A stretch of DNA of 64,000 nucleotides. It comes from Lethocerus indicus (Eukaryota; Arthropoda; Insecta; Hemiptera; Belostomatidae). The notes below the pieces were generated by a model that was not told where the DNA came from, did not search any database, and saw nothing but the letters and a program-made list of their open reading frames with translations. This document shows, in pieces, positions 11,020 through 26,000 of the stretch; position 1 is the first letter of the stretch, and every line of letters begins with the position of its first letter. A program made the translations under genes and the position numbers. The stretch spans positions 31,507,872-31,571,871 of the forward strand of contig JACDQD010000004.1 of assembly GCA_019843655.1 (NCBI GenBank). Direction: 5' to 3'.

Positions 11020-14000
11020 ATGTCGATAACACTACAAATTGGAAACCGGGTTGAAGTGACTGGAAAAAATGTACAAGGAGAAATTGCTTATATCGGCACT
11101 ACTATGTTTGCTAACGGAAAATGGATTGGGGTTATACTGGATGAACCCAAAGGAAAAAATAATGGCACAGTACAAGGGAAGTCATATTTCCAGGTATTTC
11201 TTTGTAAAAGTTAGCCCTAATTGTATATTATTAATTGATTTGCAACATACATGTAACTATTAGCTAGAAATGTTTTGAATGTGTTTGAATTATTCATAAA
11301 ATCCATCAGAACTTATGAAATATGTCAGTTGGAACTTAATGACTCTTAAAATAACAAGACATACTATTAGAGAGACATTGGTTTAAAAATGATTTTATAG
11401 TTACTTATAGTGTCACACTGTATTGATTAATAATATAATTTTTAATTTATAATCAGTCAAAATTCAGGATTAATTTCATAAAATAGTACACAACTTAAAC
11501 TTAAGTACATAACTTTAAATGTAGTATTTAATAAACAAGCTTATTTAACAAAATGGTTTTTATTTGATAAACTTGTTTGTTAAATATTATATGTTTAATG
11601 AGTACCATATAGTTTGCCATTGAGTAGATTATAATAAAATTTTCCATCTAGAGACTCAAGTCAGTTGACTTAGTCAATTGACCTAATTAATTAGGTATAA
11701 TTATTAAAATATAAGTAATACGTTTATTTTATTACTTAGTGTAAGGAAAACCATGGTACGTTTGTCCGACAATCTCAGCTGACCCTTGTCACTGATACTG
11801 GTAGTAGGATAGATCTGTCAGGAATGTCATCATCAGTTACATCCCCCGATGACATACCTAGAACTACACCCAAGACTCGTTTAACAAGGTAATAATGTTC
11901 TTTTAAAATTAAATATAAAACTACATTATTGACACCTTATTGTTCAAGCGAATATTGAAGTGGTTAATGGATTTATGATGTGTGTGCATTTATCAATTCC
12001 TTGCATTTTTAGCTTGAAGTGTGCAGTGTGTGGCACTCTTTCCACGTTGATTTTTTTTTGTTCAGTTTGTTATATGCACTGTTTTGGCCACCTTTATAAG
12101 CTTTGATATGATCGTGATTGGAATGAAAATTTGAAGCTCTAAGAGAATGTTCTGTTTTATCCTCATCTATTATATTGAGGAACTTGTTTGAAACTGTAAT
12201 TGTTTTTTATATTTTAAGTCCATAGCATTATCTTAATACTATAAGATTAGTCTATCTTGTTATGCTCAGTTAACGTAATGAATTCATTATAATATTGAAT
12301 TCGTTATTATTATTAGATTATTGTTACATTTGGATGATCCTATCTTTTACTGCTCATTCCAGGACCATTTAGAATCATCAGTATCATATTTTACTAATTT
12401 CATGTTAAGGTTTAAACATTTTCTATGAATTAGTCTCATTCATTGTATGAGTACTTAGAATGCGAAATTTAATTAATTATTTGTGTAATGTTTGTAATAA
12501 TTATTAATATTGGAAATAATCTTAATCTATTTTGGTTTAGTCTGGTGCATTTTGTAGTGTGTTCATTTAAAAAAATCTGTTTTAAAGAGTAGCAAATAAT
12601 TTATAACCATGGTTTTTTCTATTACAAGTGAGTCAGTGGCTCTCTGTTGTAAGAATAATCATTATAGAATAGTGCATGTATTTGTTTTAACTGGCATTAT
12701 ATATTATTTGCTGCTCATTATTTGTTTCATTGCGTCATTTGTTATTCCTTTAGTGGATTTAATATTCCTGATCGTTCATTATGAAAAATATTTTTTTCCA
12801 ATTAACTTTTTATTTAATTAAATATCCCCCAAAAAATTACTTAATCCATATGACATAAAATTGCATGCTGTTGTTAGTTGAATGCACTATAATGACATTG
12901 TAACTGTTTAACTGCTTTCCTTGGATGTACCAGTGTAAGAAGGAAATCTTCCCCAGCTTCTCAGCCCACCCCTTCCAGAACCAGGTAGACAGTACTAGCT
13001 TATTAAATTAGTCATATTCTCTACCCATGAACAGTTTAATTTCTGCATTCTATCTTTCAGAATCCCTTCATGTTATAGATTTAATTGGTAATGTGTAATT
13101 CATAATACAGTTTAATATTCATTGTAGCCTTAATTCAACTTATTAGAATATTATCAATTAATTATACTAATTTTTATTGTTTGACTAGTAATTGAAGACA
13201 ATGCATTTGATATTGACACAGGTATTTATAAAATAAAAGAAATACAATAAAATTGTTACAGAAATACATTTAGTGCTCTGGGTTAACTGTGCTATACCAT
13301 ACAATCCCTTGTGCATTTGTAATATAGCTCAAAATAGTAATTATGCATAAATTTAAATATTCATTTCAATGCTTTTATTTGTCCTATCAATTTCAATAAT
13401 ATGTTAAACAATTCCTTCCTACAAATTGTTGGTTTCTAGTCTGTCCTAAAATAATATCCTCTCATTGAGTAGGATCCAATTTATTTTGCTTACCAAACAG
13501 TTTCAAAAATATTATTTCATTTAAAAAAATAGTTTAATTAATGTAAGAAATTATGCATGAAATTTAAAATGTTTAATGGTCTTGGTGTCATATTTTGGGT
13601 TAAGCCTGATTCTTTGTTTTGTAGACATTGTGAACATGATGGTATTAGGAAAAAGTGCAGTACTCTCCCTGAATACAGTAATCTAGGTGACATTAAATCA
13701 TAGTTGGGGTGAGATTTAAATTGGTTATGGAGAGCTTAACTGCGCTTAATGGTAAATATATGTGAAACAATGGTTATGATAATTTACGGATATGGTAAAA
13801 GTCAAAAAGTTCTGAATAATTAATTAAAACCAATCTTCCTTAGTTGTTGGCTGGGAATTGTTAATAATAACTGTGAATGTTTAACATTGATTATTTGTAT
13901 TTTTTATATTAGTTGAAAATATAGGTTTGAAATCAATTAGTAAAATAGATAATAGAACAATAATTGTAAATTCAAATTGGAATTTAATCGAATGACTTAA

Positions 14001-17000
14001 TTTTAGTGGGAAAGGACTGTATTGCACTTTCACCTTTGTATGAGGGTTGGAAATCCTGTATCGGCCTGTGGATCTTTTTCAAGTATATTGAATCACTCAT
14101 TTCACCATTTTTCATTATATATTTTGTTTCTTTTATTTCTTGTCTTGTTTTAGAAATTTTTTTGTGAATGATCTTATTACTCACTTTAAGTTATGAATGT
14201 AAATAATGTTTAATATTATTTGATCATATTATTCGTGATATTCTACAAACCACTAATAGAAAAAACTATAAATTTTTGTAAGCCCTGTTAATTTTGGTTT
14301 ATGTATCATGATACTGCTTGAATGACAGAAAACATTTAATTTGTCCCGATTTCTTAATTAGTTTTGCATATGTTAATTGGGTTGGGACTATTATAACTCA
14401 GTGTGTTTTAAGTTTATTATGATCTGACAGTTCAAGGCAGTCTCTCTCTGGTAAAAATCGTGATTCAAGAAGCCGTGAAGATATGAGTGCGTCAACTACC
14501 TCACTAATCCCTGAACCTACTTCTAAACGAGCATCTTTTATAGAGGTAAGAATTCACTTTATTTTGCCTATTCAACTTAACTCAGTTTAATTAATTACAC
14601 CTAGTCGAATCAGATTATCTGTATTTCATATGATTTTTGTTGTGGAAATATTTAATTCAATTTATCTTTCGGTAAAATGTCTTTCCTATGTTGGGGGAGC
14701 CATTTTTAGTGTTTAATAATAATTGTGATTTCATGTTAAACATATTTTTTACTTTAGCAGTATTGGAATAGTCACCAAGGAAACACCATATCTATCTTTT
14801 CTTATGTACTTGGAAGGATTAATTTCAACTCAGGTTAATATAAACACTCGACAACAGTCTAAAACAATTTAATGAACATTTAATATATGACTTACTATTA
14901 TGGTTAACTGAAAACACTTGAATTGATGCCATGAATTAAACAGTTTACTCTTACCACATAATTACAATTTTGATTTTTATATTTCATCTATTACAATCTG
15001 AACAATTTAAAGATTGTAATTATTATAGTATTAAAGTATGGTATTTATTTGTTCTTCTTTTCTATTTTATGGTATATTGTTTAAATACTTTTTTTTATTT
15101 ATTTATGATTTTATTTTTATTACATTTAAAATTATTTATTCATTCATGAATACAATTGTATTATTTTAATACATTTACACAGCCAGTATGAAAAATTATT
15201 CTAAATATACTTCAATTATTTTTTGGTACCATTTCCTTGGTAAGCTATGAAATGCAATACATTTTACTTTTCAAGGAAGTAATTCAAGGGAGTTACAGTA
15301 TTTTATTATTTATATTTGTCTTTTAGACACTGTGATTTTTCAAATGGTCTATATGAAAAGTTCTGTCATAATTTATAATTTGGTTTCAGTTAAAGGAATG
15401 GACTGCTATTCAGATCATTCATATAATAATTATATTAACTAAATTTTGCTGAGTATCCTCATAATTTTTTTAACCTGTGTAATTTTTGTTTTTTATTCAG
15501 GCCATTTTTTTTCCTTATTATGGTTCAGTCCTTTTTTTTCTTATCATCTGATTTAGAAGTCTAAACTAAACTTTTATTGAAAATGATATTTATTTTTTAA
15601 TTTAAAGGAAAAGAAGTAAATTAGTGTGTTAATATTTCAATATCATTAGTATTTCTGAAAAGCAATTTTTTCTGAGAATTAATATTTCATGAATTGAAAA
15701 GGTTCTCATAATTAATTTTTTTTAGTTATTATTTTAACACTTTAGTTTTATTGTTACACTAAAATGTTATTTTGTTATTTTTTAAATATTTATTACATAT
15801 TCTGACATCATATAGGTGCTTTTGGAGCATCTGTTCAGTTTGGATAGTAATTTCCTTAGGCTATTATTAGTACCAGCAAAATATATTTAGCCAATGATGT
15901 TTCAATAACATGTTGTATTAATTTATGAAAGTTTTTATTTAAATTTTCCTTTTAATTTTCATATACCCTTTTTTCAGTATTTTTAAAATTATGTGAAACA
16001 TTTTCATCGTAAATGTTTTGTTACCTTTCAGTAATATAATTTTGTGGAAAGTATTTGGTTTTACACAACCACAGGTGTTCTTCATATTTAATATGTAGGA
16101 TTTGTGAGTCATTTATATTTGTTACGTTTAATATTATTAAGGTCCCATTATAAGCAATGTGTGCACATTATATTATATGATTTCTCATAATGTATTGCTT
16201 CAGTCTTTTTGTTAGCTTTATGTATTGTTTCTCCCTTTTACCCTTCCAGGACTTATTGTTTTTACTTTGACTACAAATAATAATGACAAATTGGACATAT
16301 TCCTGCGGATTTGCCGCATTTTTTTAATAATTAATTTCCTGGTAGGGTACTTTTTCACTATGAATTTCATTTAGCACTTCAGTGTTAGCGCACATTATTC
16401 AATTTTTATTTCTGCCTCATTGTTATCTTTGTTTGCACTTATACTTGAAAGTATGTGAAAGCAACCATTGCCTCTCCTAAATAACATATGAACTTTTGAA
16501 CATTATATGAAATGAAGGTACGAAGCCAAGTGGGTAGTTCCTGAGTAATATTTTGATCACTTGGGGTTTCAAAATTGATAAAAGAATTACCTTTATTTAA
16601 CATTATATCATATAATTTCATTGTTCTCCAATACAAAAGAACAAGCGGTCATATGACTTTTTTAAACCTTTTAAAATGTTTTTGTTTAATTTATTATCTG
16701 TTTTCATAGTAAATATAATTACATCAACAATTATTTACATCAAAGCTGGCTTCAAAGAAAGCCAGTTTTAGGATCAACTGATAGCATATTCTGGATCAAG
16801 AAATTTGAGCTCTTTCAATAAAATTAAGTAATGACGGGTTTTAAGGTTTATTTATGCAAGTTGCATTTAAAGAAAAATGCTCATACTTGGCGAGATATTG
16901 ATATAGGAGTTCAGTTTATGTTCAAGGAACTTAATTTCCTTTAATAAGACATTATATAACGATGAGAACTAAAGAAATGCCAAAAATTTTAATTAATCTT

Positions 17001-20000
17001 TATTTTTTAGCCTCTAGTATGTTGATTTAGTAAATGTATATAAGTAGATATTTATTATACGCGTAGTTCAGTGAATATCTATATTAAGCTTGTGCCTAGT
17101 ATTGTAGGTATAAATTGTTGTTGTTATTTTTGGAGAGGCATTGGTAGTAAGGTTATGTTGCAGCCAGCAAAGTTGAGGTCTCCGATGGGCCGGAGTGGGA
17201 CGCCAAACACTCCCCGCCGCCCGACCAAAACACTCATTCCAACCTCCGACAAAAAGAAACAAGTAATTAGCCACTCTGCTTTCTTCAAATAAACACTCTA
17301 CTGAGTCCTACGAGAAACCAATCATGTCTGAAATTATTCTTGCTGTACATTCAGCTCTTGCCCTTTAAACTATACATAATACAAGTGATGAAACATAATG
17401 AATTGATATGAACTTCTGATGACAATAATTGCACGAAATGTATACCCGGCTTTTATTTGAAAATATGTGCTTTTAAAACTACAGATTGACCACTGTCAAC
17501 TTTATTTCTATAACAGTAGTCAGATATAATCGTGTAAGTCAAATAAATGTGTCAAACTAATTTTTTTTATTTGTAATAAGATTTATAATCCGTGTTTTTG
17601 AAATTTAGTTTTGAATGTTCATTATGTTGTTTTTCAATGGTAATGGTATCATAAAGGGGCAAATATCTTTTATCGATTATGTTTATTCTTGACATGGTCG
17701 GTTGCTTGCGAGGGATGATTTAGGGTGGATTGGAAGGGTTGGGTTGGTGTTGTGTCTCACTTTCCTCCCGAGTTGGCTTGTTCCCCTAGCTGTATATGTT
17801 ATCATTGTTGTCGGTGGTTTCCAAAGTGAAGCTTGCTAACTCACTCATTTTCAAATCCTATTATGCACTCTATGCTGCTATATTAAATATGTACATTTTT
17901 AGAAAATTGAGCCACGTGGGATAAAAAATTGGTGACTATAAAAAACTGAAATGGGAATGTGAAGTCCAGGAAGGTGAATAGATGAATTTGAGAATAGTTG
18001 TAAACATAAAATTTGAAAACATATTTAATCATCTGTTTAGATAAAGAAATCAAATTATCAATATTTCTTTAACTACTATTATCCATTATAATTGGTGTTT
18101 CATTTTAAAAATATACACAGTATATAAATACTACCTACATTTGTTAATAATTGAACATTTCATGGAGTTGGCAGCCATAATTGTTTGGGAACTACTGAAG
18201 TAAATTTTCTTCACTTATCTCTAGTTCACTGGCTTCAGGTTAAAAATGATAAATGCGCACATTTTATTGTTTATTACAACCATTTCCCAATGTTGAAGGA
18301 ATCTTCTCCAAAAAGAAAGTCATCAGGTGAAATCTCACTTCAGAATCAGGCAAGCAATAATTTGCTTTTAATGACAGTGTTTTGTTTAATTGCTTTTTCA
18401 TTTAATTGCCACTAACAGAAAAGTTTATAATATACTTGTGAATTTGTTGAAAATGAGTATTCCATATTTGAATTCGCTGTTAGTTTTTACCTAAAATTTA
18501 CAACAGGCTAATACACGCGTTATTTATTTTCTGAGAATTTCTCCTGGTGTATTTCATGTTGTTTTCTATGTACAAAATGTATCTTACATATGTATGTTTG
18601 TATGTATTGCTATGTGTATACATACTTCTGACTCTTGTCTAAAGCACATCTCTTGTTATTTTCTTTAGATTATCGTACATTAATAGAATTAATGTACTGT
18701 ATATTTGCATGTGTTGATTTGTTTAATTGTAGTAAAAATGAATACATTTGATTTTATCTAATCAGTTTGGTATTTTCCCCTTCATTTTAATAATAAATTT
18801 CTCATTAACTTTGAAAATGGATGGGGAAATAATTCACTACATCAGTAAGGATCTTTCTAATACATGATTTGCTTTTAATTAATTTTCACTGTATGTACAT
18901 TTTATAATGCACAGATTTTTTATGAGTTTTAAAAACTGGTGTATTTTTCTTTTTTATTCTGTTAATAATTGCAGTAGCAATTAGTAAGCAGTTTGATATC
19001 TACATGTTTTATTTAAGTCACTTAATTCAAAAGAATACCAAATTGAAATTAACATTTCACTCAACTGGAAGCATGGCATGCCATGTTCTCATTTGTAAAT
19101 GTTTATATTTTTGGTTATTATGTATTTGTATTTTTGTTTTGTAGTATTGTATATGTATCTCATTGTATGACTTTTTAATGGTGGGTAGACCTTTCTTTCT
19201 TTAAACAAAGTCTACTTGCTTTTATTTATATATGGACACTTGGAAGAATTTACTCCCATAATTTTATTGAGAAATATGATTAGAAACCTGTTGCTTGAAA
19301 TACATGTTAGGTGCTTGATCTTTCTTTCTGCATTTTTAAATTCACATATTTAATACAGTAGAAATATTATATAGATATATAGCTGTTTATATACGGTTAA
19401 ACTTGATAGCTTAGTATATTTAATGTATGCCGTTAACCTCGTGCTTTCTTATTGCTATAATGTAAGTGTGATGTTATCACCTTCGCTGTATTACTTCTTT
19501 ATTTCAGAAGTGAATTTCATTAGTTTCCATTATGACTGAATTATTCATTATGACTTTAATTCATAATTGTACCAATCTCATATTCTCATATGATAATGCT
19601 TATTTATACAGAACACTAATCATCTTGAAGAGTTGTTAATCCTCACTGTTATTTAATGTTTAACTCTCTATGTTTGTAAATATTTTTTTGTACCTATTCT
19701 TTTCTTGGACAATGTACTTGCAATTTTGTGTTTCTTATACATGTGTAATATAAATCTTTATAAGGGAAGTTGTAAATTATGGGATTTGAATAATTGAAAT
19801 TTGTTATTGGTTGGAAGGTAATAAGTTGGGGGAGTCTTTTTTATGTTTTGTGGACATATTTATATATTTAAATGCAGCATTACAACTTTTGAGTAGCGTA
19901 ACAAAATAAAATTCCTGAAAATCTGAGATAATAACTCTCCATATTTATCTTCACATACTTCTTCAATACAATAACTCTATTGACAAATTTACATCTTAAA

Positions 20001-23000
20001 TTTATGTGACATACGTGTGGACATTTTTGTGCGGCACTAATATAATTCTCAAATGTACTTGGAATTACATATCTTGGAAAATCGACATAATGCACATAGA
20101 AATTTGTTAGTGCACATTTAGTTACCAAAGTAATTCCTTTATTCCCACATAAAGAACTGGATTAAATTCCATGTGGTCAACAGTTATTTAAATAAAAATT
20201 GGTAATCAGTGAAGCAGGTAAAATTTATTTAATTTGTTAACACTTCATTTTCAGAACCATTTATTTATGTTTATCATTTAATTCCATCATTATTTTAAAT
20301 TTATATTGCCATTAAAAATAAACTGTAACAACTATGTTAATTGTTTCATATTATACCAGAATAATCTTTAATTTTAACATTTATCTGTTTCAAGTAAGCC
20401 TTTCTCTTTCTTTATCTGTTTGTTATTGACAGACGTGATTTTGTCTATAGCTATGTCTATGGCTAGTAATATGCTACAATCGTTTGATTATTCATGTACT
20501 CAGTTCATATTATTTCAAGTCTTTTTTACACATTCTATGGTTAATTTCATCTGCATAGTACTTAAACCTTGTTATTGTGCAGTTACCAATTAGCTGTGCA
20601 CATTGGCTTCTAATATAATTAGATATCAGTTAGAATAAAACTACATTAATGAATTAATTAATGAGAAAATTATTTGCTTCTTTCTAAATATACAGTTAAT
20701 CATTAATATAGCATAGAATTAGCTTTATAGTTGTATAGTGTATATTAACGTGTAAATAAATGTTTCTTATTTATTAAAGAGTTTTGTAGTATTTTTAGTA
20801 CTAATGCACAAGAATCTAAATGTGCACTAATATCACACTTACAAATACTAATATGTTGATATAACATTCACTGGTTTTAACTATTATATAATTAAGTATA
20901 TATTTTTAAAGTTATAAAATGAATTGAAAATTTAATTAAATTACATTAAACAATTTAATACATTTTTAAAGAACTATATAAATTAAATATAAAGTGTTAA
21001 TTTTTGTGAAAGTATTTCTTTATTAATATTTTATAAATATTCTGCAATAAAATCCTGCAAATTTATGGATTATTATATTTTGTTAATAAATTGTTTTCTT
21101 ATTCAGACAGGATTTGTGGAGACATTAAATCCTCAGTTTACGCCAGGTGAAGTTGTTTCTACTCCAGTCACTCCATCACTGGTTCCTGCTCAAGCTCCAA
21201 GACTGCTCCAACCTGAGCCAAACCCAGAGATGGAATCATTGCGAGAACAAATCAAAGATTTATCGGAAAAATTAGATACTATGAGAAGTAAGCTAAACAT
21301 AGTTTTATTATTAATTTAAAATTAGTTATCAAAACATCCCTTTAATCACCGTCTTCACAAATTTACATAATTATAATCTCGAAATGGCTTAATTTATTTT
21401 AATATTTACAGTCAAGTATAAAGAAAAAAATCATGATCTGGATACACTGCGAATTCAGCTTGATCAGTCAGCAGAATTCAAAGCTCGTATTATGGAGTCT
21501 CAGGCAGCACTTAAGAAAGAATTGGACAGGGCTAAAAGAGAGAGACAGGAGGCTTTGGAAGAAAGAGAAGAATATTCAGAACTGGCAGATACACTTGAGA
21601 TGGCAACATTGGACAAGGAAATGGCAGAAGAGAAAGTAATTATTTAATATTTTGACACCATTATTTTTTTTTATGTTCTTGTGTTATTAGTAACCATATG
21701 ATTTTCAAGGCTGAATCACTTCATAAAGAACTGGAGCAAGCAAATGAACGCATAGAGGAACTCGAAATGGAATTGGAGGTGCTGAAAGCAGAATTGTCCG
21801 AAAAAATTGAAGGTGTAGTATCATCAGACACTTCAGACCCTCAAGTATCAGCATTTAAACTTAAACAACTTGAACAGCAAAATGAAAAGCTGAAAGAAAC
21901 ATTGGTCAGGTATGGCAAGTTATATATCCATAGTAATATTAATAATTCACGAGTTGCATATTTAAAGCCTCTATATATTTTTTATTTGAATGTATGTGTT
22001 TGTATGTTGTTTTAGATTGCGAGATTTGTCTGCTCATGAAAAACATGAGAAACAAAAGTTACAAAAAGATTTTGAAGAAAAAAAAGGGGATTTAGAACAA
22101 TTAGCTAAATATGCTGATAAGCTTAAAAGCAGAGTGGTTGAAATGGAAGAAGAAATTGCAGAACTTCATTCAAACGTATAGAATGATTTATGAATAACTT
22201 AATAGGGCTTATTTAGTTGATTGAAATTTAGATTACTCTATACATGTAATATTTTATATAAACTTATCAGGTTGATGCCGCACTTGGAGCTGAAGAAATG
22301 GTTGAAACACTTGGTCAACAAAAACTATCACTAGAAGAAAAAGTAAAAGAACTGGAAGAAGCAGTTTCAGAACTGGAGGAGCTTCAGGAAGTTAATGATC
22401 AACTTCAAGAAGGTTTCAAGGAACAGGAACAAGATTTTAGACAGGAGTTGGATCTAAAAAATTTGCAAGTTTGGGAGGTATGTATGAAAAAATATAAATG
22501 GGTAATTTTGATAAAATATTAAGTGTAATTTAATTTTTTGGTGCAATATAATACATTTTCTGCATTGTGTGTGTAAGGATTTAAACTACACAGTATTTAT
22601 GTTATTGTACTGTCTAGTGTTATCTTTATACTTTTATACAATATAGCCGTGCAAGTTTTGTGTACAATGTATGTACATGTTATGTACTATAATTCATTAG
22701 AATAGCTGTAATTTTTAGGCATTTTATTTTTTTAGGCCCAGAGAAAAACGGAATCGGTTTTAGAAAGTTTGGCTGATCGGGAATTAACTATTGTAAAGTT
22801 CAGAGAACTAGTACAGAGGATGCAAGAAGAAAATCAAGAAATAAGATCACAACTGGAATCTTCTACAAAAACTACTGTTACTAGAACAGTTCCAGAATTT
22901 TTGGAATTCAAAGTTAGTAATATTTCATGTTCTTCAGTTTGCAATCTTTGATTTATATCTCCATGACTACTTTAACAAAAGTAAATTATAATTTTTTCTG

Positions 23001-26000
23001 CTAATAAGATTTCAATTATAGGAATACAACATGATAATTAATTATTCAATTTTACCTATCGCTTCAAGACAGTTGTCAAAAAATCTTAATTATTTATATT
23101 TTTTTCATAAGGTATATCAAAAATACTAAGCATGTTTAGTTTAATTATTAATAAATTAAGATTTGTTTATTCCTTCATGGAACCTTTGTAACATTTGGTA
23201 GAAAAAGATTATTGTTCACATAATAGATTAGAACTGCCAGGTTCTAAATGAGATGTATGATTACAGAAGATGTTTGCTGAAACAAAAGCTCATGCTCGTG
23301 CAATAGATTTAGAACTTCGACATATGGAAGTGCAACAAGCTCAGTTACACGTTCAATACTTAGTAGCATTCATGCCAGATTCCTTCCTAACCAGGGGTGG
23401 TCAGTATATCTTATTAATTAATTTATTTATATGTTAAGAACGTACTAATTTTGTAGACATATTTGACATTTAAAAAATTACACATTTTGTTCTATTGATT
23501 TGATGTGTTTGGTATGCATGTTTCGTGTATTATTAAAGGTCCAATTGTCCAAAAAATATTAATTACGTTTGATTTGTTATTTTTGTTAATAATTTTATGT
23601 GTTATATTAGGTGATAATGATGCTGTACTGATTGTACTTCTGATGCCTCGTTTACTTACTAAATGTCAAGTATTACTTACTCAGCTTAGAGATAAATACC
23701 CTGCTGTTGACACTGTACAGAGAGCTACTTTAAATCATTCTGTCCATCAGTTTGCTGCCAGATCAAGATTTGCTATGAATCTCCATATGCTACAGGTGTA
23801 GTGTTATCATTTTATTTTGAATTATTTGTTATAATTCATTTCTTTAATAATACTTGACAGTTATTTTCCCCTTTAATAATAATTCACTGTTATTTTCCCT
23901 CAAATTTAAATAAGGATATCAATTAACATTTTATCATCATTTTCATTAGGCTATTCTTCGTCAATTTGTTCATGGGTTAAATACATGTACCCCAGAGACA
24001 CTATTGAAAGTAGGAGCATCATATCCTGACATGCAACAACAAGAAAAATTACTTGATGGGTACATTGACTTACTCAAGCGAGACCAGGTTTATTTTTTTA
24101 TTAATTTATTTGTATAAGTAAAAAGGTTTTCATATTTTTGGATATAACTTGTATAATATGTAAATTTATTTGATTACTTTGTTCCTGTTCTAGCTGGATG
24201 AAAATGTAAATACTGAAAATTTAGAAAGGATAATCACATATTTTAATACTGTTCACCCTACATTATTGCTAGTAAATGGTGAAACTGAGATCCATCAAGG
24301 GCAGCTATTGTCTGATCTTGGTAAGGCATTACTGTGCGGTGTTGATAGTATTAACACTGATGCAGCCATCATACAAGTATTGATCCAGGTATTAATAATC
24401 TATGTATATTTAAAATCTGGTTGATTTTTTGAGAAAATCAGTGTTGTGCTTGTCAAATTTTATCATGTGTAGGCTCCTTATTCTCATCATTTTTCCTTAC
24501 CATCTATGTAATAGTCTGTAGTTTCTGAAGACCATAGGAGTGCAGAGATTCAGAGGATATTCCTGATTTAAGACTTTAATTTACATAGTATAATGTGTGA
24601 CCAGATTGATGAATTGTGTGTCTGTTTAACAAAATATTTCCTTGCCAGTTTCCTCAGACAAATGATTATGCTTTCAGAGTGGAGACAGTGGAACAGAAGT
24701 TGTTGCCTTGTGCCAGCAGATAGCTTCGTGGTGTGAAACAGCACGTCAACATTTACGTCAAGTCAGGAGAAGGCTAGACCTGCTCACAGACCTACAGGGT
24801 CTGGGAGACCTTGTACAAGTTTGTTGCACAGTTTTGAAAATGGCTAAAATCCTTGCTGAAACGGCAAAAGCATCTGTGGCTCAAGTTCCAAGTACAACAG
24901 GTGATATAACAATATTGAAATTATCTAATGAGTGTTATAAGCAAATTACATGTGCTAAGATAAGTGAAATTAGGTGAATGCAGAACATCAAGGAGCAAGG
25001 ATTCAATAATATCTCTGAATATAAACATATACACAACACCAACACAGTCATATGTGTGTCAGGATTCATGTGTACATAGATTTAAGACAATTTAAAATGT
25101 CTTTTCTCTTGACACAAAGATTGTATTGAATGTAGTCTTTTATTTTTCAGTGTTAAAAATATTCTTCAAATTAATTCAGGTATTCTTCTAGCTACAGGCC
25201 ATATTGTTTTTGATGTACAATTATATTGAAATTCTACATTTTAAAATTTATTTTTTAGCTTGAATCAACATTTCACAAATTTAATGGGCTTAGTTAAAAA
25301 CTATTGTTTATAACCAAACTTTAAAATTTTCATTTCAGATACAGAAAGCTTACTGCCACCCAAAAAAGTTCTGGATCAGTTAACACAAAGTTATGATAAA
25401 TATGCTGAAGATGATAAGGAGAAGGGTGTAATTGCATATTTAAAATTAGGAATGGAGTCAGTGTCGATGCAAATTGCAAACACCGCTCTTACGCTACAAG
25501 AAAATGAGGAGAAATTTATGGCTACCAAAGATGAAAAGGCATATATAAGAATAGTTTATTATCAATCGAGGAAATAAATATTTAGTTTGAATTCCCTATT
25601 TAATAACAGGGTATTTTATTAGGATTTAAAATATATTAGTAACATTTAATCTATTTATCCTGTTAATAGGCGTCTAGGGATCCACCATTAGCATTGCGAG
25701 CAAGAGCAGTAAAACAAGAACTGAATGCTACGGGTGGTTTAAGAAAGCAGCTTGAGCATCGCGAATCTGATATACGTGAATTGAAAATGTCACTACGTAA
25801 TAAACAAGAAGAGCTTGGAGAAATATCACTGCGCAGGGATATCGCTGAAAAGAAATTAGCAAATATTACAAAAGAACATGAACTAACAGTTGAGACTCTT
25901 AAGGTAACAAGCATACATTTCATATCACAAGCTTATGGATAAGTGCCATCAGTCATGTGTCTGCTGTTCCTCTCGCATAATTTAAACACACTGGAAACAT

